This document shows positions 33,792-42,463 of a DNA stretch of 64,000 nucleotides, in pieces. This stretch comes from JBBQFI01 sp038321775 (lineage in GTDB: Bacteria; Verrucomicrobiota; Verrucomicrobiia; Chthoniobacterales; UBA10450). The stretch covers positions 1 to 64,000 of the forward strand of contig JBBQFI010000006.1 of assembly GCA_038321775.1 (NCBI GenBank), read 5' to 3'. The notes below the pieces were generated by a model, which was not told the DNA's origin, ran no database searches, and worked only from the letters and a program-made list of their open reading frames with translations. Every line of letters starts with the position of its first letter. The stretch's first letter is position 1. The position numbers were made by a program, and so were the translations under genes.

Positions 33792-35180
33792 ATGGGAGAC
33801 AAGAACGACGTTCCGGCCACAGAGGAAACTACTTTGACGCGCACTGGCGGCGGGACATTCCTTGGTCATCCCAAGGGCCTTTTCTATCTTGCCTTCACCG
33901 AAGCATGGGAACGCTTCTCCTATTATGGAATGACGGCACTGGTCGTCCTTTACATGGTCAATCAGTTGCTGCTGCCGGGACATGTCGAAAACATCGGCGG
34001 CTTCCCCGCGTTTCGTGCCGCGCTGGAATCGATCTTCGGCCCGCTCTCAACGCAGGCGCTCGCCTTCCAAATTTTCGGACTCTACTCAGGCTTCGTTTAC
34101 TTCACGCCGCTGCTCGGCGGAATGATTGCCGATCGTTGGATCGGTCAGCGCAATGCAGTCGTGATTGGCGCTCTTTGCATGAGTGCCGGTCATATCGCCA
34201 TGACCTGGGATCAATCATTCCTGCTCGCGCTGCTGCTACTCGTTATCGGTTCGGGTTTCTTGAAGGGAAATATTTCGGCGCAGGTAGGTGCCCTTTATCC
34301 GCCAGAGGACGAAGCGCGGCGAACGCGTGGCTTCGTTATCTTCAGCACGGGGATCAATGTCGGATCGGTGGTCGGGCCGTTAGTCTGCGGCCTGCTCGCG
34401 CAGATGTATGGCTGGCACTACGGCTTCGGCATCGCCGCGATCTTGATGCTCCTGGGTCTCGCCACTTACCTTTACGGCTACCGATATCTTCCGGCGCGGG
34501 TGGAACGGCGGATGTTCGAAGGCACCCGACTCACCTCCGCCGAGCGAGGCATTGTCATCGCACTCATCGTGGTGATGATCATTACCATCTTCCAGTCGAT
34601 TGCTTTCTATCAGGTCTTCAACGTGAATTCGATTTGGATTCAACAACACGTCGCGCTCGACGTGGGCACGTTGCGAATCCCGGTCCCCTGGTTCCAAACG
34701 GTTAATTCCTTCTTCAGCATCATTGGTGTGCCGCTCCTCTTTTGGATTTGGCAGCTACAGGCCTCGAAAGGGCGAGAACCTAACGAGCTAGCCAAGATCG
34801 GCACCGGAGCCTGGATCGCTGCGGCCAGCAATCTCATCCTGGTAGCTGCCATCCTCATCTCAGGCAACGCGCCGGTTCATCCAATCTGGCCATTCCTTTA
34901 TGGCGCCGGCTTGGGAATCTCCTTTCTCTACTACTGGCCTACACTTCTTGCGTTAGTTTCGCGCGCCGCGCCGGCCAAAGTGAATGCTACCCTCATGGGA
35001 CTAGCCTTCATGAGCCTCTTTGTTTCCAACACCCTCATCGGCTGGATCGGCGGCTTCTACGAAAAGATGACGCCCGCTGCGTTTTGGGCAATGCACGCCG
35101 CCATCGCGGTCGCCGGAGGCCTGCTCGTCATGCTATTCGGAAGTCGCCTAAGTCGAACGCTGAGCCCGGCAGTGCGCTAA
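33792..35180 (+). CDS. POT/PTR2 family peptide transporter
   Basis: A 462-residue polytopic transporter with the canonical signatures: GHPKGLFYLAFTEAWERFSYYGM (read as the ExxERFxYY motif) and GSGFLKGNISAQVGALY (PTR2 motif). It imports di- and tripeptides with protons. About 14 hydrophobic segments. Unlike the transporter at 2-3.5 kb it keeps the full family signature. Confidence 0.92.
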   Translation: MGDKNDVPATEETTLTRTGGGTFLGHPKGLFYLAFTEAWERFSYYGMTALVVLYMVNQLLLPGHVENIGGFPAFRAALESIFGPLSTQALAFQIFGLYSGFVYFTPLLGGMIADRWIGQRNAVVIGALCMSAGHIAMTWDQSFLLALLLLVIGSGFLKGNISAQVGALYPPEDEARRTRGFVIFSTGINVGSVVGPLVCGLLAQMYGWHYGFGIAAILMLLGLATYLYGYRYLPARVERRMFEGTRLTSAERGIVIALIVVMIITIFQSIAFYQVFNVNSIWIQQHVALDVGTLRIPVPWFQTVNSFFSIIGVPLLFWIWQLQASKGREPNELAKIGTGAWIAAASNLILVAAILISGNAPVHPIWPFLYGAGLGISFLYYWPTLLALVSRAAPAKVNATLMGLAFMSLFVSNTLIGWIGGFYEKMTPAAFWAMHAAIAVAGGLLVMLFGSRLSRTLSPAVR

Positions 35181-35209
35181 CATCTTCTCTTCGTTAGCTG
35201 CGACGTCGA

Positions 35210-35653
35210 TCATTGGTCTGCACGTGTCGACGCTGATTTGATGTCTACCACCGGCGTGCCGTCGAATGCTTCGATCGGGCCGATCTTGATGCGGCGAATG
35301 CCACTTGTCACGCCGTAGCCCTCGCGCGCAGGCGGATCAATCTCTCGTACGGTCACCGGATGCAGTCCGAGCGGATTCGGTCGCGCCGGCGAGCGGTTGT
35401 AAAACACACCAGTAAGCGGACGGCTCTCGTCGCTGCGCGGATGATTCTTCAACACATCGCGCTTCGCCTCATGCAACCAGGTGATCACGATTAGTTCGTG
35501 ACCGACTTCCATTCCTAAGAGTGCGTCCGCAAATCGCGGTTCGATTTCGAGCCACGCATCCGGCGCACCTTCCGGTCCCTGCCGCGGCGCGTCTTCCCGG
35601 CCTTTCACTGTCGATCGGATGAAGCCGACCGCCTCGAGCGTATAGGAGTTCAT
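35210..35653 (-). CDS. trmO: tRNA (t6A37-N6)-methyltransferase TrmO (TsaA/YaeB family)
   Basis: A 147-residue protein starting MNSYTLEAVGFIRS. The family motifs include TGVFYNRSPARPNPLGLHPV and IEAFDGTPVVDIK. TrmO methylates N6-threonylcarbamoyladenosine in tRNA-Thr using SAM. It is convergent with the transporter. Its first codons and leader are repeated three more times downstream (36.6, 38.1 and 40.8 kb). Confidence 0.9.
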   Translation of the reverse strand: MNSYTLEAVGFIRSTVKGREDAPRQGPEGAPDAWLEIEPRFADALLGMEVGHELIVITWLHEAKRDVLKNHPRSDESRPLTGVFYNRSPARPNPLGLHPVTVREIDPPAREGYGVTSGIRRIKIGPIEAFDGTPVVDIKSASTRADQ

Positions 35654-35695
35654 CCCAGAACGTTGTTCACGCTTTCTATGACGCAACTGTCCTCC
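35653..35695 (-). repeat. trmO leader with element repeated elsewhere (copy A)
   Basis: The leader AACGTTGTTCACGCTTTCTA and TGACGCAACTG just upstream of trmO recurs, with adjoining start codons, at 36.76 and 40.79 kb. This is the parent copy. Confidence 0.75.
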
Positions 35696-35777
35696 GCCTT
35701 TAAATAGGCTTTCACATTCCCAAGCGAAGGTGAATCCCGCGGTTGTCAGCGCACAGTCGTTGGATTATGCAAGACTC

Positions 35778-35978
35778 ATGCATCCGGCCGAAGCTCTGGA
35801 AAAACAGATCGACCGCTATCGGCGAATGACAGGTGAGCAACGGCTTAGCGTCGCGCTCGGCCTCCACCAATTATCCTGCGACGTAGCCCGCGAAGGAATT
35901 CGACAGACAACTCCCGATGCTGATTCCGCCGAAGTAGAACGGCTGCTTCGCCGCCGTCTCGAGCTGGCCCGCGCTTAA
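35778..35978 (+). CDS. Small helical protein paired with a nucleotidyltransferase
   Basis: A 66-residue protein starting MHPAEALEKQIDRYRRMTG with AEVERLLRRRLELAR at its C-terminus; the frame is open 16 codons further upstream but the conserved part starts here. It lies 2 bp before the nucleotidyltransferase-like gene. Small partners of this sort recur beside such enzymes, giving a two-gene layout like toxin-antitoxin systems; no function has been shown. Confidence 0.6.
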   Translation: MHPAEALEKQIDRYRRMTGEQRLSVALGLHQLSCDVAREGIRQTTPDADSAEVERLLRRRLELARA

Positions 35979-35980
35979 CA

Positions 35981-36550
35981 ATGAACGAGCGCGAACTGCT
36001 CGTGGATTGTTTGCTCCGCTTGAATCGCACCGGCGTGATCTATTACCTGACTGGCTCAATGGCGAGCAACTATTGGGGCATTCCCCGCTCCACGCACGAT
36101 CTGGATTTTGTCGTGCAACTGCCGATCTCATCCGTGCCGATCATCGTGCGAGAATTCAGCGATGAATTTTACATCGAAGAAACAGCCGTGCGCGCCGCGT
36201 ACGAACCGCCTCATCAGTTCAACGCCATCGACACTCGCTCTGCGTTGAAAGTCAATTTCTGGCTGGCGCAATCTGATCCCTTCGATCAGGAGATGCTCGA
36301 ACGTCGTCAGCAAATCAGCCTCTTTGGCGAATCGGCATGGATTTCAACACCCGAGGATGTCATCCTGCACAAACTCATCTGGAATCAGATTTCGCCTTCC
36401 GACCGGCAACTGGGAGACGCCGCCGGAATTGTCGCCGTCCAAGCCGAAGCATTGGACAAAAACTACCTAACCAAATGGGCTGCGAAACTAAACGTCGCTC
36501 ATGAACTCAACCGGCTCTTCAGCGGCGAGATCAAACCAAAGAACACCTAA
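35981..36550 (+). CDS. Nucleotidyltransferase-like protein (DUF6036/MNT-type)
   Basis: A 189-residue protein with a minimal nucleotidyltransferase signature: TGSMASNYWGIPRSTHDLDFVV (GS plus DxD), a third acidic position in ALKVNFW, and TPEDVILHKLIW, as in AbiEii-like or MNT-type enzymes. It overlaps tightly with the preceding small protein. The two probably form an accessory toxin-antitoxin-like unit; target unknown. Confidence 0.72.
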   Translation: MNERELLVDCLLRLNRTGVIYYLTGSMASNYWGIPRSTHDLDFVVQLPISSVPIIVREFSDEFYIEETAVRAAYEPPHQFNAIDTRSALKVNFWLAQSDPFDQEMLERRQQISLFGESAWISTPEDVILHKLIWNQISPSDRQLGDAAGIVAVQAEALDKNYLTKWAAKLNVAHELNRLFSGEIKPKNT

Positions 36551-36905
36551 CAAGAAGCGGCGGTTGGGTCGTTAATTTCAGCGTTTCAGAATCTCAGCTT
36601 CTCAGCATTTCGCGGCTGAAGCCGTCACGCCAACTGGCTCCAGCATGTAAGAGTTCATCTTAGTTCTCCGTCCTTCTTCTCCTTGACATCTGACCTCTGT
36701 CCACCGTTCCCCGATTGTTTTCTGTTTTCTAATTCCTACTTTTAACTTTCTTCGTCGGCAACGTTGTTCACGCTTTCTATGACGCAACTGCCGCTAATGA
36801 GTATGTCGAGATTAACAGACTGCCCCTCTTCCCAGACTCCACGCAATCAATCGCTCCGCAGAGGGTTTTGACAGAGGAACGGGCAAGCCTCAGACTTTAG
36901 CAACC
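36551..36905. other. Intergenic region containing trmO 5' fragment B
   Basis: No gene is seen. It carries a degenerate copy of the trmO start (36613-36655), about 100 bases of unrelated sequence, and the conserved trmO leader (36760-36790). Confidence 0.5.
36613..36792 (-). pseudogene. trmO 5' fragment B, with leader
   Basis: The minus strand reads MNSYMLEPVGVTASA and soon a stop, matching the first codons of trmO. The leader GTTGTTCACGCTTTCTATG with ACGCAACTG lies about 100 bp further upstream, separated by inserted sequence. Orientation equals that of trmO. Confidence 0.75.
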
Positions 36906-37247
36906 ATGAGAACATTACGCCGATACATCACCCTGGCTGCCGCTGTCACCTTTCTTAGCTTGATTATCCCGGTCCTGGCCGGGGATTTTGGCAATCCGAA
37001 AGATGTTCAGCAAGTGCGAAAGATTGTGGCGAAAAAGTTCGGGAAGGTTTTGCACGCCTCCGTTTCTCACGATTGGGCGCTCTGCACCGCCTACTCCGAT
37101 GAAAGCGATCTTTCGGTAGTGCTGCATCGGACCGGATCAGACTGGAAGGTCGCCGAAAGCGATGGCGGCGCGTATGTGGCCGAGACTCTCAAGCCCTTCG
37201 GCGTTCCGTCCGCGGACATCCCAGCGCTTTTGAAAGCCTACCAGTAA
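36906..37247 (+). CDS. Exported protein of unknown function
   Basis: A 113-residue protein with signal peptide (YITLAAAVTFLSLIIPVLA, cut before GDFG). The mature domain is small (NPKDVQQVRKIV to PALLKAYQ) and not recognised. It lies 14 bp upstream of the CPBP-family frame, possibly in one operon. Confidence 0.6.
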   Translation: MRTLRRYITLAAAVTFLSLIIPVLAGDFGNPKDVQQVRKIVAKKFGKVLHASVSHDWALCTAYSDESDLSVVLHRTGSDWKVAESDGGAYVAETLKPFGVPSADIPALLKAYQ

Positions 37248-37261
37248 ACGTATCGACATAA

Positions 37262-37955
37262 ATGACTGATACGATCGGAAACGGAGGGAAGCCGTCAGTC
37301 CGGCAGCCCGGGAGGATCGTCCTGTGGATCGGTGTATTACTCGTCGCGTGTCTCGCAGGCCTGCCGGTCGCGAGCTGGCTGGCCCCAGGTGACTCGACGG
37401 CGATGCGTTTGGCGTGCGAAATGATCTGGTTTTTGATCGGAGGCATCGCGATTGCCTATGTTGTGAACATCGAACATCAAGGGGTTGGGTTCACTTGGCC
37501 TGCGGTCGCCGCGGCTTGGGACGGTTGGATGGGGCGTTCTTGCGAGCATCGCGATGTTAGCGACAGTGATGTTCAGTTACGCGGTGATTTTCCCGATGTT
37601 CGGGCTTTCACTGAATCGTCAAGCGGTCGCGTCCGTAACACACGTCCCGCTCTGGCTGCAGACGCTGACCATGATCCGCGCCGGCGTGGTGGAGGAAATA
37701 CTTTTCCGCGGTTATCTGCTCGAACGGCTTGCCACGATTAGTGGTAAAAGACAGATCGGCGCCGTTCTCTCTGCGGCTTATTTTATCGCGGTGCATATTA
37801 GCAGTTGGGGATACGCGCAGCTCATCGTGGTCTCATTCGGGGCGATCATTTTAACGGCGCTATATCTTTTCCGCCGCGATCTAATTTGTAACATGCTGGC
37901 GCATAGCTTCACTGATTTCATCGGCTTCATGCTCGCCCGTTTGCAGGGCGCATAG
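37262..37955 (+). pseudogene. CPBP-family intramembrane protease, frameshifted
   Basis: The N-terminal part (two membrane segments) is in one frame and the rest in the next; the switch is one extra G in the GGGG run at 37481-37484. The conserved CPBP motifs follow: EEILFRGYLLE (motif EExxxR), FIAVH, and HSFTDFIG. Such proteins resemble type II CAAX proteases and bacteriocin-immunity proteins. Homopolymer position means a sequencing indel is possible; otherwise it is inactivated. Confidence 0.78.
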
Positions 37956-38093
37956 CAACTGCGCTCACCTGATCAACATCGGAGCCTCGCAGCTGAATGG
38001 CTGCGTCTTCTGTTTCGATATGCATTCAAAGAAAGGGAAGATGCCCACCTCAAGCATTTTCTACTTTGGGCCCTTTTACTTCCGACTTTTCCA

Positions 38094-38152
38094 ATACCCT
38101 TCACTGTCGATCGAATGAAGCCAACGGGCTCGAGCGTGTAAGAGTTCACCCC
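38094..38152 (-). pseudogene. trmO 5' fragment C
   Basis: The minus strand reads NSYTLEPVGFIRSTVKG with GTG in place of the start codon; it is about 85% identical to trmO over 55 bp and covers codons 1-18. The leader is not preserved. Same orientation as trmO. Confidence 0.78.
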
Positions 38153-38194
38153 TAGTAGTCCACACGTTATACGGGACAGAACCCGTAAAATGCG

Positions 38195-39298
38195 CTACTT
38201 CGCGAGTGTCACAACTGATTTAAGCTCTTGCTTGATCGCCTCCGGTAATTTTTTGTCAGTCGGGTTGATGGCTTTTAGGTTGATTTCACGGGAGTAACCC
38301 CAGTTGCCGTTCTTAGCCCCTTCAGGTCCAACTGGAATCGAGTTTAAGGTACTTACCTTAACCGCTTTTGGCAGTGGCAAGTTTTTCTTCAAAAGTGGGC
38401 AAACATATGCCTCGTTTACCCAATACGGCCAAAACTGATACGATATCCATGCCGTTCCGTCGCCGCTTCCATCATAGCGCGGATTCCATTGTGGACCCCA
38501 TGAGTTCAACACTTGGAACGCGCCGTGCCCCTCCCCATTTTTCTCGTCGTCATAGCCGATAACAACCATCGCGTGCGCGCTCGGCGAATCTGTCCGATAT
38601 GATTCGGTTACCCCACGCTCATTTACACTCCATTTTCTTTGAAGAGTATCAACGTGCGCTACAATGACTATGGCATGGCCGGCAACCAAATTCTTACGAA
38701 TTTCAGCGGTGTCTTTTGACCTGATGCAATGCCAGTCCCAGCTCTCTGGCGGCCGATACTTGTGAGCCTCAGCAAGCGCGTCCGGTGTTGGCTGCGGCGG
38801 GCTGGGCTCTAAACTCGGATTATATGGCATCAACTTCCAGGTGCAACAACCACCCCCCTTCAGAAAATCCAATGCCGTATCGAGATAAATGCCCCGCCTT
38901 TCTTCGATATCTAGCTTGCTATATAAATACGCCGGCGAGAAAACATGGTCGGCAGCGTCATCCTCCCAACCGTTGGTAACGCGTTCCAAGTAGGTCTTCG
39001 CGGCCGCCACCGCAAAAGCCGTGCACGACGGCTTCTTGCCTTGATCGAGGACAGGATGATAACGTGGACGTAAACTGACTATGGGCTCAGCATCAGCCGC
39101 GGCGGGTAACGGAGCGGCTTCATCGCCCTCCATTCTCTTAACATAGTCAGCTGAACGAGCTATAGCTCCTGTCGAGCCATTCTCCTCAGTGTCGTTCGAT
39201 TCCTGGCCCCAAGCAACTTTTGGCGCCGAAACAAATAGAAGAAACGCCGTTGCCCAGGCAAGGCGAAACCAACGCTTACAGCTTAAGAAGTCCATCAC
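38195..39298 (-). CDS. Exported papain-like cysteine peptidase (C1A)
   Basis: A 367-residue protein with a signal peptide ending near VAWGQ. Papain-fold catalytic residues are all present: oxyanion Q86 and C92 in DQGKKPSCTAFA, H242 in SAHAMVVIGYDD and N265 in LNSWG. The N-terminal roughly 45 residues after the signal could be a short propeptide. It overlaps the preceding lipoprotein gene by 4 bp, so the pair is an operon and the two may work together at the envelope. Confidence 0.85.
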   Translation of the reverse strand: MMDFLSCKRWFRLAWATAFLLFVSAPKVAWGQESNDTEENGSTGAIARSADYVKRMEGDEAAPLPAAADAEPIVSLRPRYHPVLDQGKKPSCTAFAVAAAKTYLERVTNGWEDDAADHVFSPAYLYSKLDIEERRGIYLDTALDFLKGGGCCTWKLMPYNPSLEPSPPQPTPDALAEAHKYRPPESWDWHCIRSKDTAEIRKNLVAGHAIVIVAHVDTLQRKWSVNERGVTESYRTDSPSAHAMVVIGYDDEKNGEGHGAFQVLNSWGPQWNPRYDGSGDGTAWISYQFWPYWVNEAYVCPLLKKNLPLPKAVKVSTLNSIPVGPEGAKNGNWGYSREINLKAINPTDKKLPEAIKQELKSVVTLAK

Positions 39299-40689
39299 TC
39301 TCCTGGCGTTGATGAAGGGCTAGCACTACCGTTGCGTGCGGCTTCGAGTTCGCGCTGCTTCTTTAATAGGTCAATCTGAGACTGCAAAAGTGCTTTTTGG
39401 GCATCGGCAAGCTCCTTCTCTTTGTTCAACCGTTCCGTTTCCTTAATCGCAACCTGTGATTGCTCGTTAAGTTCTCTTTTCGCACGGGAGTCATTGATCT
39501 GAATTATGCTGGGAATTGCTGCGACAACAGAGGCGACAATCCGCTCCGGCGTCCGGACGAACCCGAGTACTTCGCTCGGCTTTTTAATATTGAGGCCGAG
39601 AATTTCGCCATCGACGAAAGCGAGCGCAGTGCCTTTTTTTACGAAAGCCGCTCGGGAAAAAGAGAATACCGTTTCAGCCTCTGGACGCGGATCAGCCGTT
39701 TTAACCGCAGTGCCAAGACTGATCGGAGTGGCGATTGTCGCATTATAAATTGTCCAAGTACAAATGCTATTCGTCTTCTGATTGTCTGAGATAGTGGGTG
39801 CCGTCGCATTACCGAGGTTCTGATCATCGTCAGACTCCCCGGTGGCGGCTGGTGGTCCTGCCTCTCGTTTGTCTTGCGAAGGTACAGGTGGCATCGGCGA
39901 AGCGGCATGAACAATACGGAGATCAACGACATCCGGAGCGCGAAAAACGAGTCCTCCCCGACGTTGCGGCGTTCGCGAATACCCCCGTTGGACGATGGAG
40001 CTTATACTAGCTTTGAAATCCACAGGTGCCATACCAGCAATGGTGAGCACTTCTATAGTAAAGTCGCCGACCTTCAGCAGCGGCTCGTTGTATGGGTCGA
40101 CTACACTCTCAAATGGCTGCAATTTTCGCGGCGCTTCTTTTTCGCCCGGTGCACCCGGCGGTCCCCCAGCCGGTATTTGCCCGCGCATCCCTGATAGAGG
40201 ACCGTAGGCGGCGATCTTCCAGACATTTATCGCAGTGTTGGCGAGGGATTCCACGACACTGCCAGTCCTATCGCGAGTCTCTGCAGCGAAAGTACCGTCG
40301 AGCAACCCCTTACTATTCACCACAAAAGTAATGTCATCGTCGCCAAAGACACTCGACCTATATTCGGCAAACATTCTACGCGATTTATCCGGTTGAACGA
40401 TGCGAGACACTGAAATCTGATAGTTTTCCGCTTTCTCGTCGATGTACCGCCCAGATACGAGAACCAGAATGCGCGGTAAGTAATAATAGTTGCCACCTCG
40501 CGGTTTCGCGCTCACGCTGCGAATATTCTCGCCCGTGGCGTCAGTAGTGCGGATCGAGGAGCAACTGCCAACAGCAATACTCACACTGAGAACTACGAGC
40601 CCGCTATATGCGAAACGAGCTCGAAGTTGGACGGGGCGATTTCGGCAACCTTCGTGGGGGGGTATTCGCACGACACGATTCATATCCAC
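39295..40689 (-). CDS. Large lipoprotein with C-terminal coiled coil
   Basis: 464 residues; lipobox near VGSCSS (about residue 43) after a 30-residue basic N-terminus (an internal start is possible). No known domain in the roughly 350-residue mature part; the last 80 residues are charged and heptad-like (KELADAQKALLQSQIDLLKK), forming a coiled coil. Predicted to be outer-membrane anchored and co-transcribed with the cysteine peptidase. It starts just downstream of trmO fragment D. Confidence 0.65.
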   Translation of the reverse strand: MDMNRVVRIPPHEGCRNRPVQLRARFAYSGLVVLSVSIAVGSCSSIRTTDATGENIRSVSAKPRGGNYYYLPRILVLVSGRYIDEKAENYQISVSRIVQPDKSRRMFAEYRSSVFGDDDITFVVNSKGLLDGTFAAETRDRTGSVVESLANTAINVWKIAAYGPLSGMRGQIPAGGPPGAPGEKEAPRKLQPFESVVDPYNEPLLKVGDFTIEVLTIAGMAPVDFKASISSIVQRGYSRTPQRRGGLVFRAPDVVDLRIVHAASPMPPVPSQDKREAGPPAATGESDDDQNLGNATAPTISDNQKTNSICTWTIYNATIATPISLGTAVKTADPRPEAETVFSFSRAAFVKKGTALAFVDGEILGLNIKKPSEVLGFVRTPERIVASVVAAIPSIIQINDSRAKRELNEQSQVAIKETERLNKEKELADAQKALLQSQIDLLKKQRELEAARNGSASPSSTPGE

Positions 40690-41109
40690 AAAGGCGCATA
40701 TTCGTCAAAGCATTATTTTTAGCACCTGAACGACGGGATACGCGTGCCAAGTGCGAAGCCGGATCGAGCGCGCAGGAGTTCATCCATCCAGCGTTGCCCA
40801 CGCTTTATGACGCAACTGTCGATGGGGCCGCATTTCTCGGCCAAGCTTCAGGACAAAGCGTTTGAGTCACTTTTCCACGTTCGCAGGAATATTTATGTAT
40901 CTTTCGCTCCCTCCCCCGATGGCCACAGATTTTCTCCGAGCTACAAAGCCTAACCACACGGCGGTAAAAAAATGAGTCAACGCCTTGATTACGGAAGACA
41001 AATGCAACCGCCAGTCCGAGTCGAAGACTCGCCGCGAAAAGCTCGGACCAAAAGATCAATTGGTGCAAACGAACCCTTTACGACAATCGCTCGCCGTGTT
41101 TGCTGTCTC
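40690..41109. other. Intergenic region containing trmO 5' fragment D
   Basis: No gene is seen apart from trmO fragment D (40757-40822). The region probably also contains the promoters of the divergent lipoprotein and 41110 genes. Confidence 0.45.
40757..40822 (-). pseudogene. trmO 5' fragment D with leader
   Basis: The minus strand carries the leader GCGTTGCCCACGCTTTATG plus ACGCAACTGTC and the start codon region (ATGAACTCCTGC), about 80% identical to trmO over 60 bp. It points at the lipoprotein-peptidase operon, whose first gene starts 68 bp downstream, so its promoter could drive that operon. Confidence 0.72.
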
Positions 41110-41589
41110 ATGAAGATCTGGTCGTTCGCTTTCCTGGTCACACTTTTCAACTGCGGAATCATCACCGAGACGTCGGCCGCGACCCTCGAACTGATCACTC
41201 CCAGGGAAGCATCCAGTCCGAATCTCTCGATCCCGAAGGACGACAAGTCAGGAGATCAATTAGGGTTTCACGCCCGGAGCCCGATGCCGGGCGGGCCGCA
41301 AATCATTGTCGAAAAACCGGAAGAAGGAGCGAGCGTCGCAACGCCTTTTCCGGTCCGCATCCGCTTCATCCCCAGTCAGGGTGCGACGATCAATCTGCAG
41401 TCGCTCGAAATCGGCGTCCTGAAATTGATCAGGATTTCCCTGCTCTCGCGCGTCAAACCTTACCTGACCGAAAAAGGAATCAATATCCCCGAAACCAAGG
41501 TCCCGCCGGGCACCTACTGCATTGAAATCGCCATCGCTGACAACCAGGGCCGCATCGGCTCGACCATAAAGACTTGGAACGTGCGCTGA
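41110..41589 (+). CDS. Exported protein of unknown function (conserved)
   Basis: A 159-residue protein starting MKIWSFAFLVTLFNCG with signal cleavage near TSAA. The mature sequence contains LITPREASSPNLSIPKDD, then PFPVRIRFIPSQGATINLQS and a C-terminal Ig-like pattern (PPGTYCIEIAIADNQGRIGS). It looks like a conserved small envelope protein, but I cannot name a family. The open frame upstream lacks a signal and is not used. Confidence 0.65.
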   Translation: MKIWSFAFLVTLFNCGIITETSAATLELITPREASSPNLSIPKDDKSGDQLGFHARSPMPGGPQIIVEKPEEGASVATPFPVRIRFIPSQGATINLQSLEIGVLKLIRISLLSRVKPYLTEKGINIPETKVPPGTYCIEIAIADNQGRIGSTIKTWNVR

Positions 41590-41615
41590 GTGCGGCGGTT
41601 TTTCTCTTCGATCTC

Positions 41616-41672
41616 GTCACTCGTCACCGCCGTTAGGCCGCATGGCGTAGCTCGTGCGATCACTCGTCACTT
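41616..41672. repeat. Heptanucleotide GTCACNN units
   Basis: GTCACTC and GTCACCG at 41616-41629 and ATCACTC-GTCACTT at 41659-41672, separated by about 30 bases that contain one CGTTAGGC. Confidence 0.5.
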
Positions 41673-41786
41673 CTGTTCCTTTTCTGGCTTCAAAATTCAA
41701 TCTTAGCTGAAGAAAGCTGATCCGCAGATTACGCAGATTGCTTTGAAAGCAGTTTCTTGAACCGAGGGTGGCGCGAATCGCCGTTA

Positions 41787-41988
41787 TTCTCGGATGCGGA
41801 AAAGGTGGCGTTGGAATGGACGGAAGCGCTGACGAAGATCGGCCCGGAGGATGTTTCCGATGCGCTGTATGAATGCGCGCACTCTTTTTAGTGAAGTGCA
41901 ACTCTCGGAATTACCCTTCGCCGTGGGCATGATCAATTTATGGAATCGTCTCAACATTGTCTTCCGGAACGCACCGTTCAGCGGGTAA
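41787..41988 (+). pseudogene. Carboxymuconolactone decarboxylase (AhpD-like) C-terminal remnant
   Basis: SDAEKVALEWTEALTKIGPE then, after a frameshift at CTTTTTAG (41889), SEVQLSELPFAVGMINLWNR and a stop. This is the C-terminal half of the CMD/AhpD family (pattern EREKAALAWTEALT, then LAVATINAWNR). The catalytic N-terminal part is absent. Confidence 0.75.
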
Positions 41989-41998
41989 CGTCGCCAAC

Positions 41999-42463
41999 AT
42001 GACAGCTTCCACCGTGGCCCAATACCTCGCCGCACTCCCCGCGGATCGTCGCGCCGCGCTCAGCGCCGTGCGCAAGGCGATCAATGAGAACCTGCCGGAC
42101 GGATATGAGGAGGGCATGCAATTCGGGATGATCGGCTGGTACGTCCCGCTCTCTGTGTATCCGGCGGGCTATGGCGAGAATCCCAAAGTGCCGCTGCCAT
42201 TGGTTGCGCTCGGCTCGCAGAAGTCGGGCATGGTGCTCCATTTCCTGTGCTTCTACGGCCATCCCACTCTCTCCACCTGGTTCACCAGCGAATACAAGAA
42301 GAGCGGTAAGAAGCTCGATATGGGTAAAGGTTGTGTCCGCTTCAAAAAGTTGGAGGACCTGGCGCTCGACGTGGTCGGTCGCACCGTTGCGCGCGTACCG
42401 GTAAAGGAACACATGGCCAATTACCGGGCGGCAAGGGCGCTCCTGGGCAAGGGAAAGAAGTGA
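41999..42463 (+). CDS. DUF1801 domain protein
   Basis: A 154-residue protein matching DUF1801: TVAQYLAALPADRRAALSAVR, then EGMQFGMIGWYVP and CVRFKKLEDLALDVV. The fold is of the iron-chaperone-like/YdhG group of unknown function. ATG at 41999; the frame is open slightly upstream. Confidence 0.8.
   Translation: MTASTVAQYLAALPADRRAALSAVRKAINENLPDGYEEGMQFGMIGWYVPLSVYPAGYGENPKVPLPLVALGSQKSGMVLHFLCFYGHPTLSTWFTSEYKKSGKKLDMGKGCVRFKKLEDLALDVVGRTVARVPVKEHMANYRAARALLGKGKK

Larger units (their letters stand above)
41590..41998. other. Intergenic region with heptads and a decarboxylase remnant
   Basis: No functional gene. Contains GTCACNN heptads (41616-41629, 41660-41672) and the carboxymuconolactone-decarboxylase remnant at 41787-41988. 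Confidence 0.45.
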
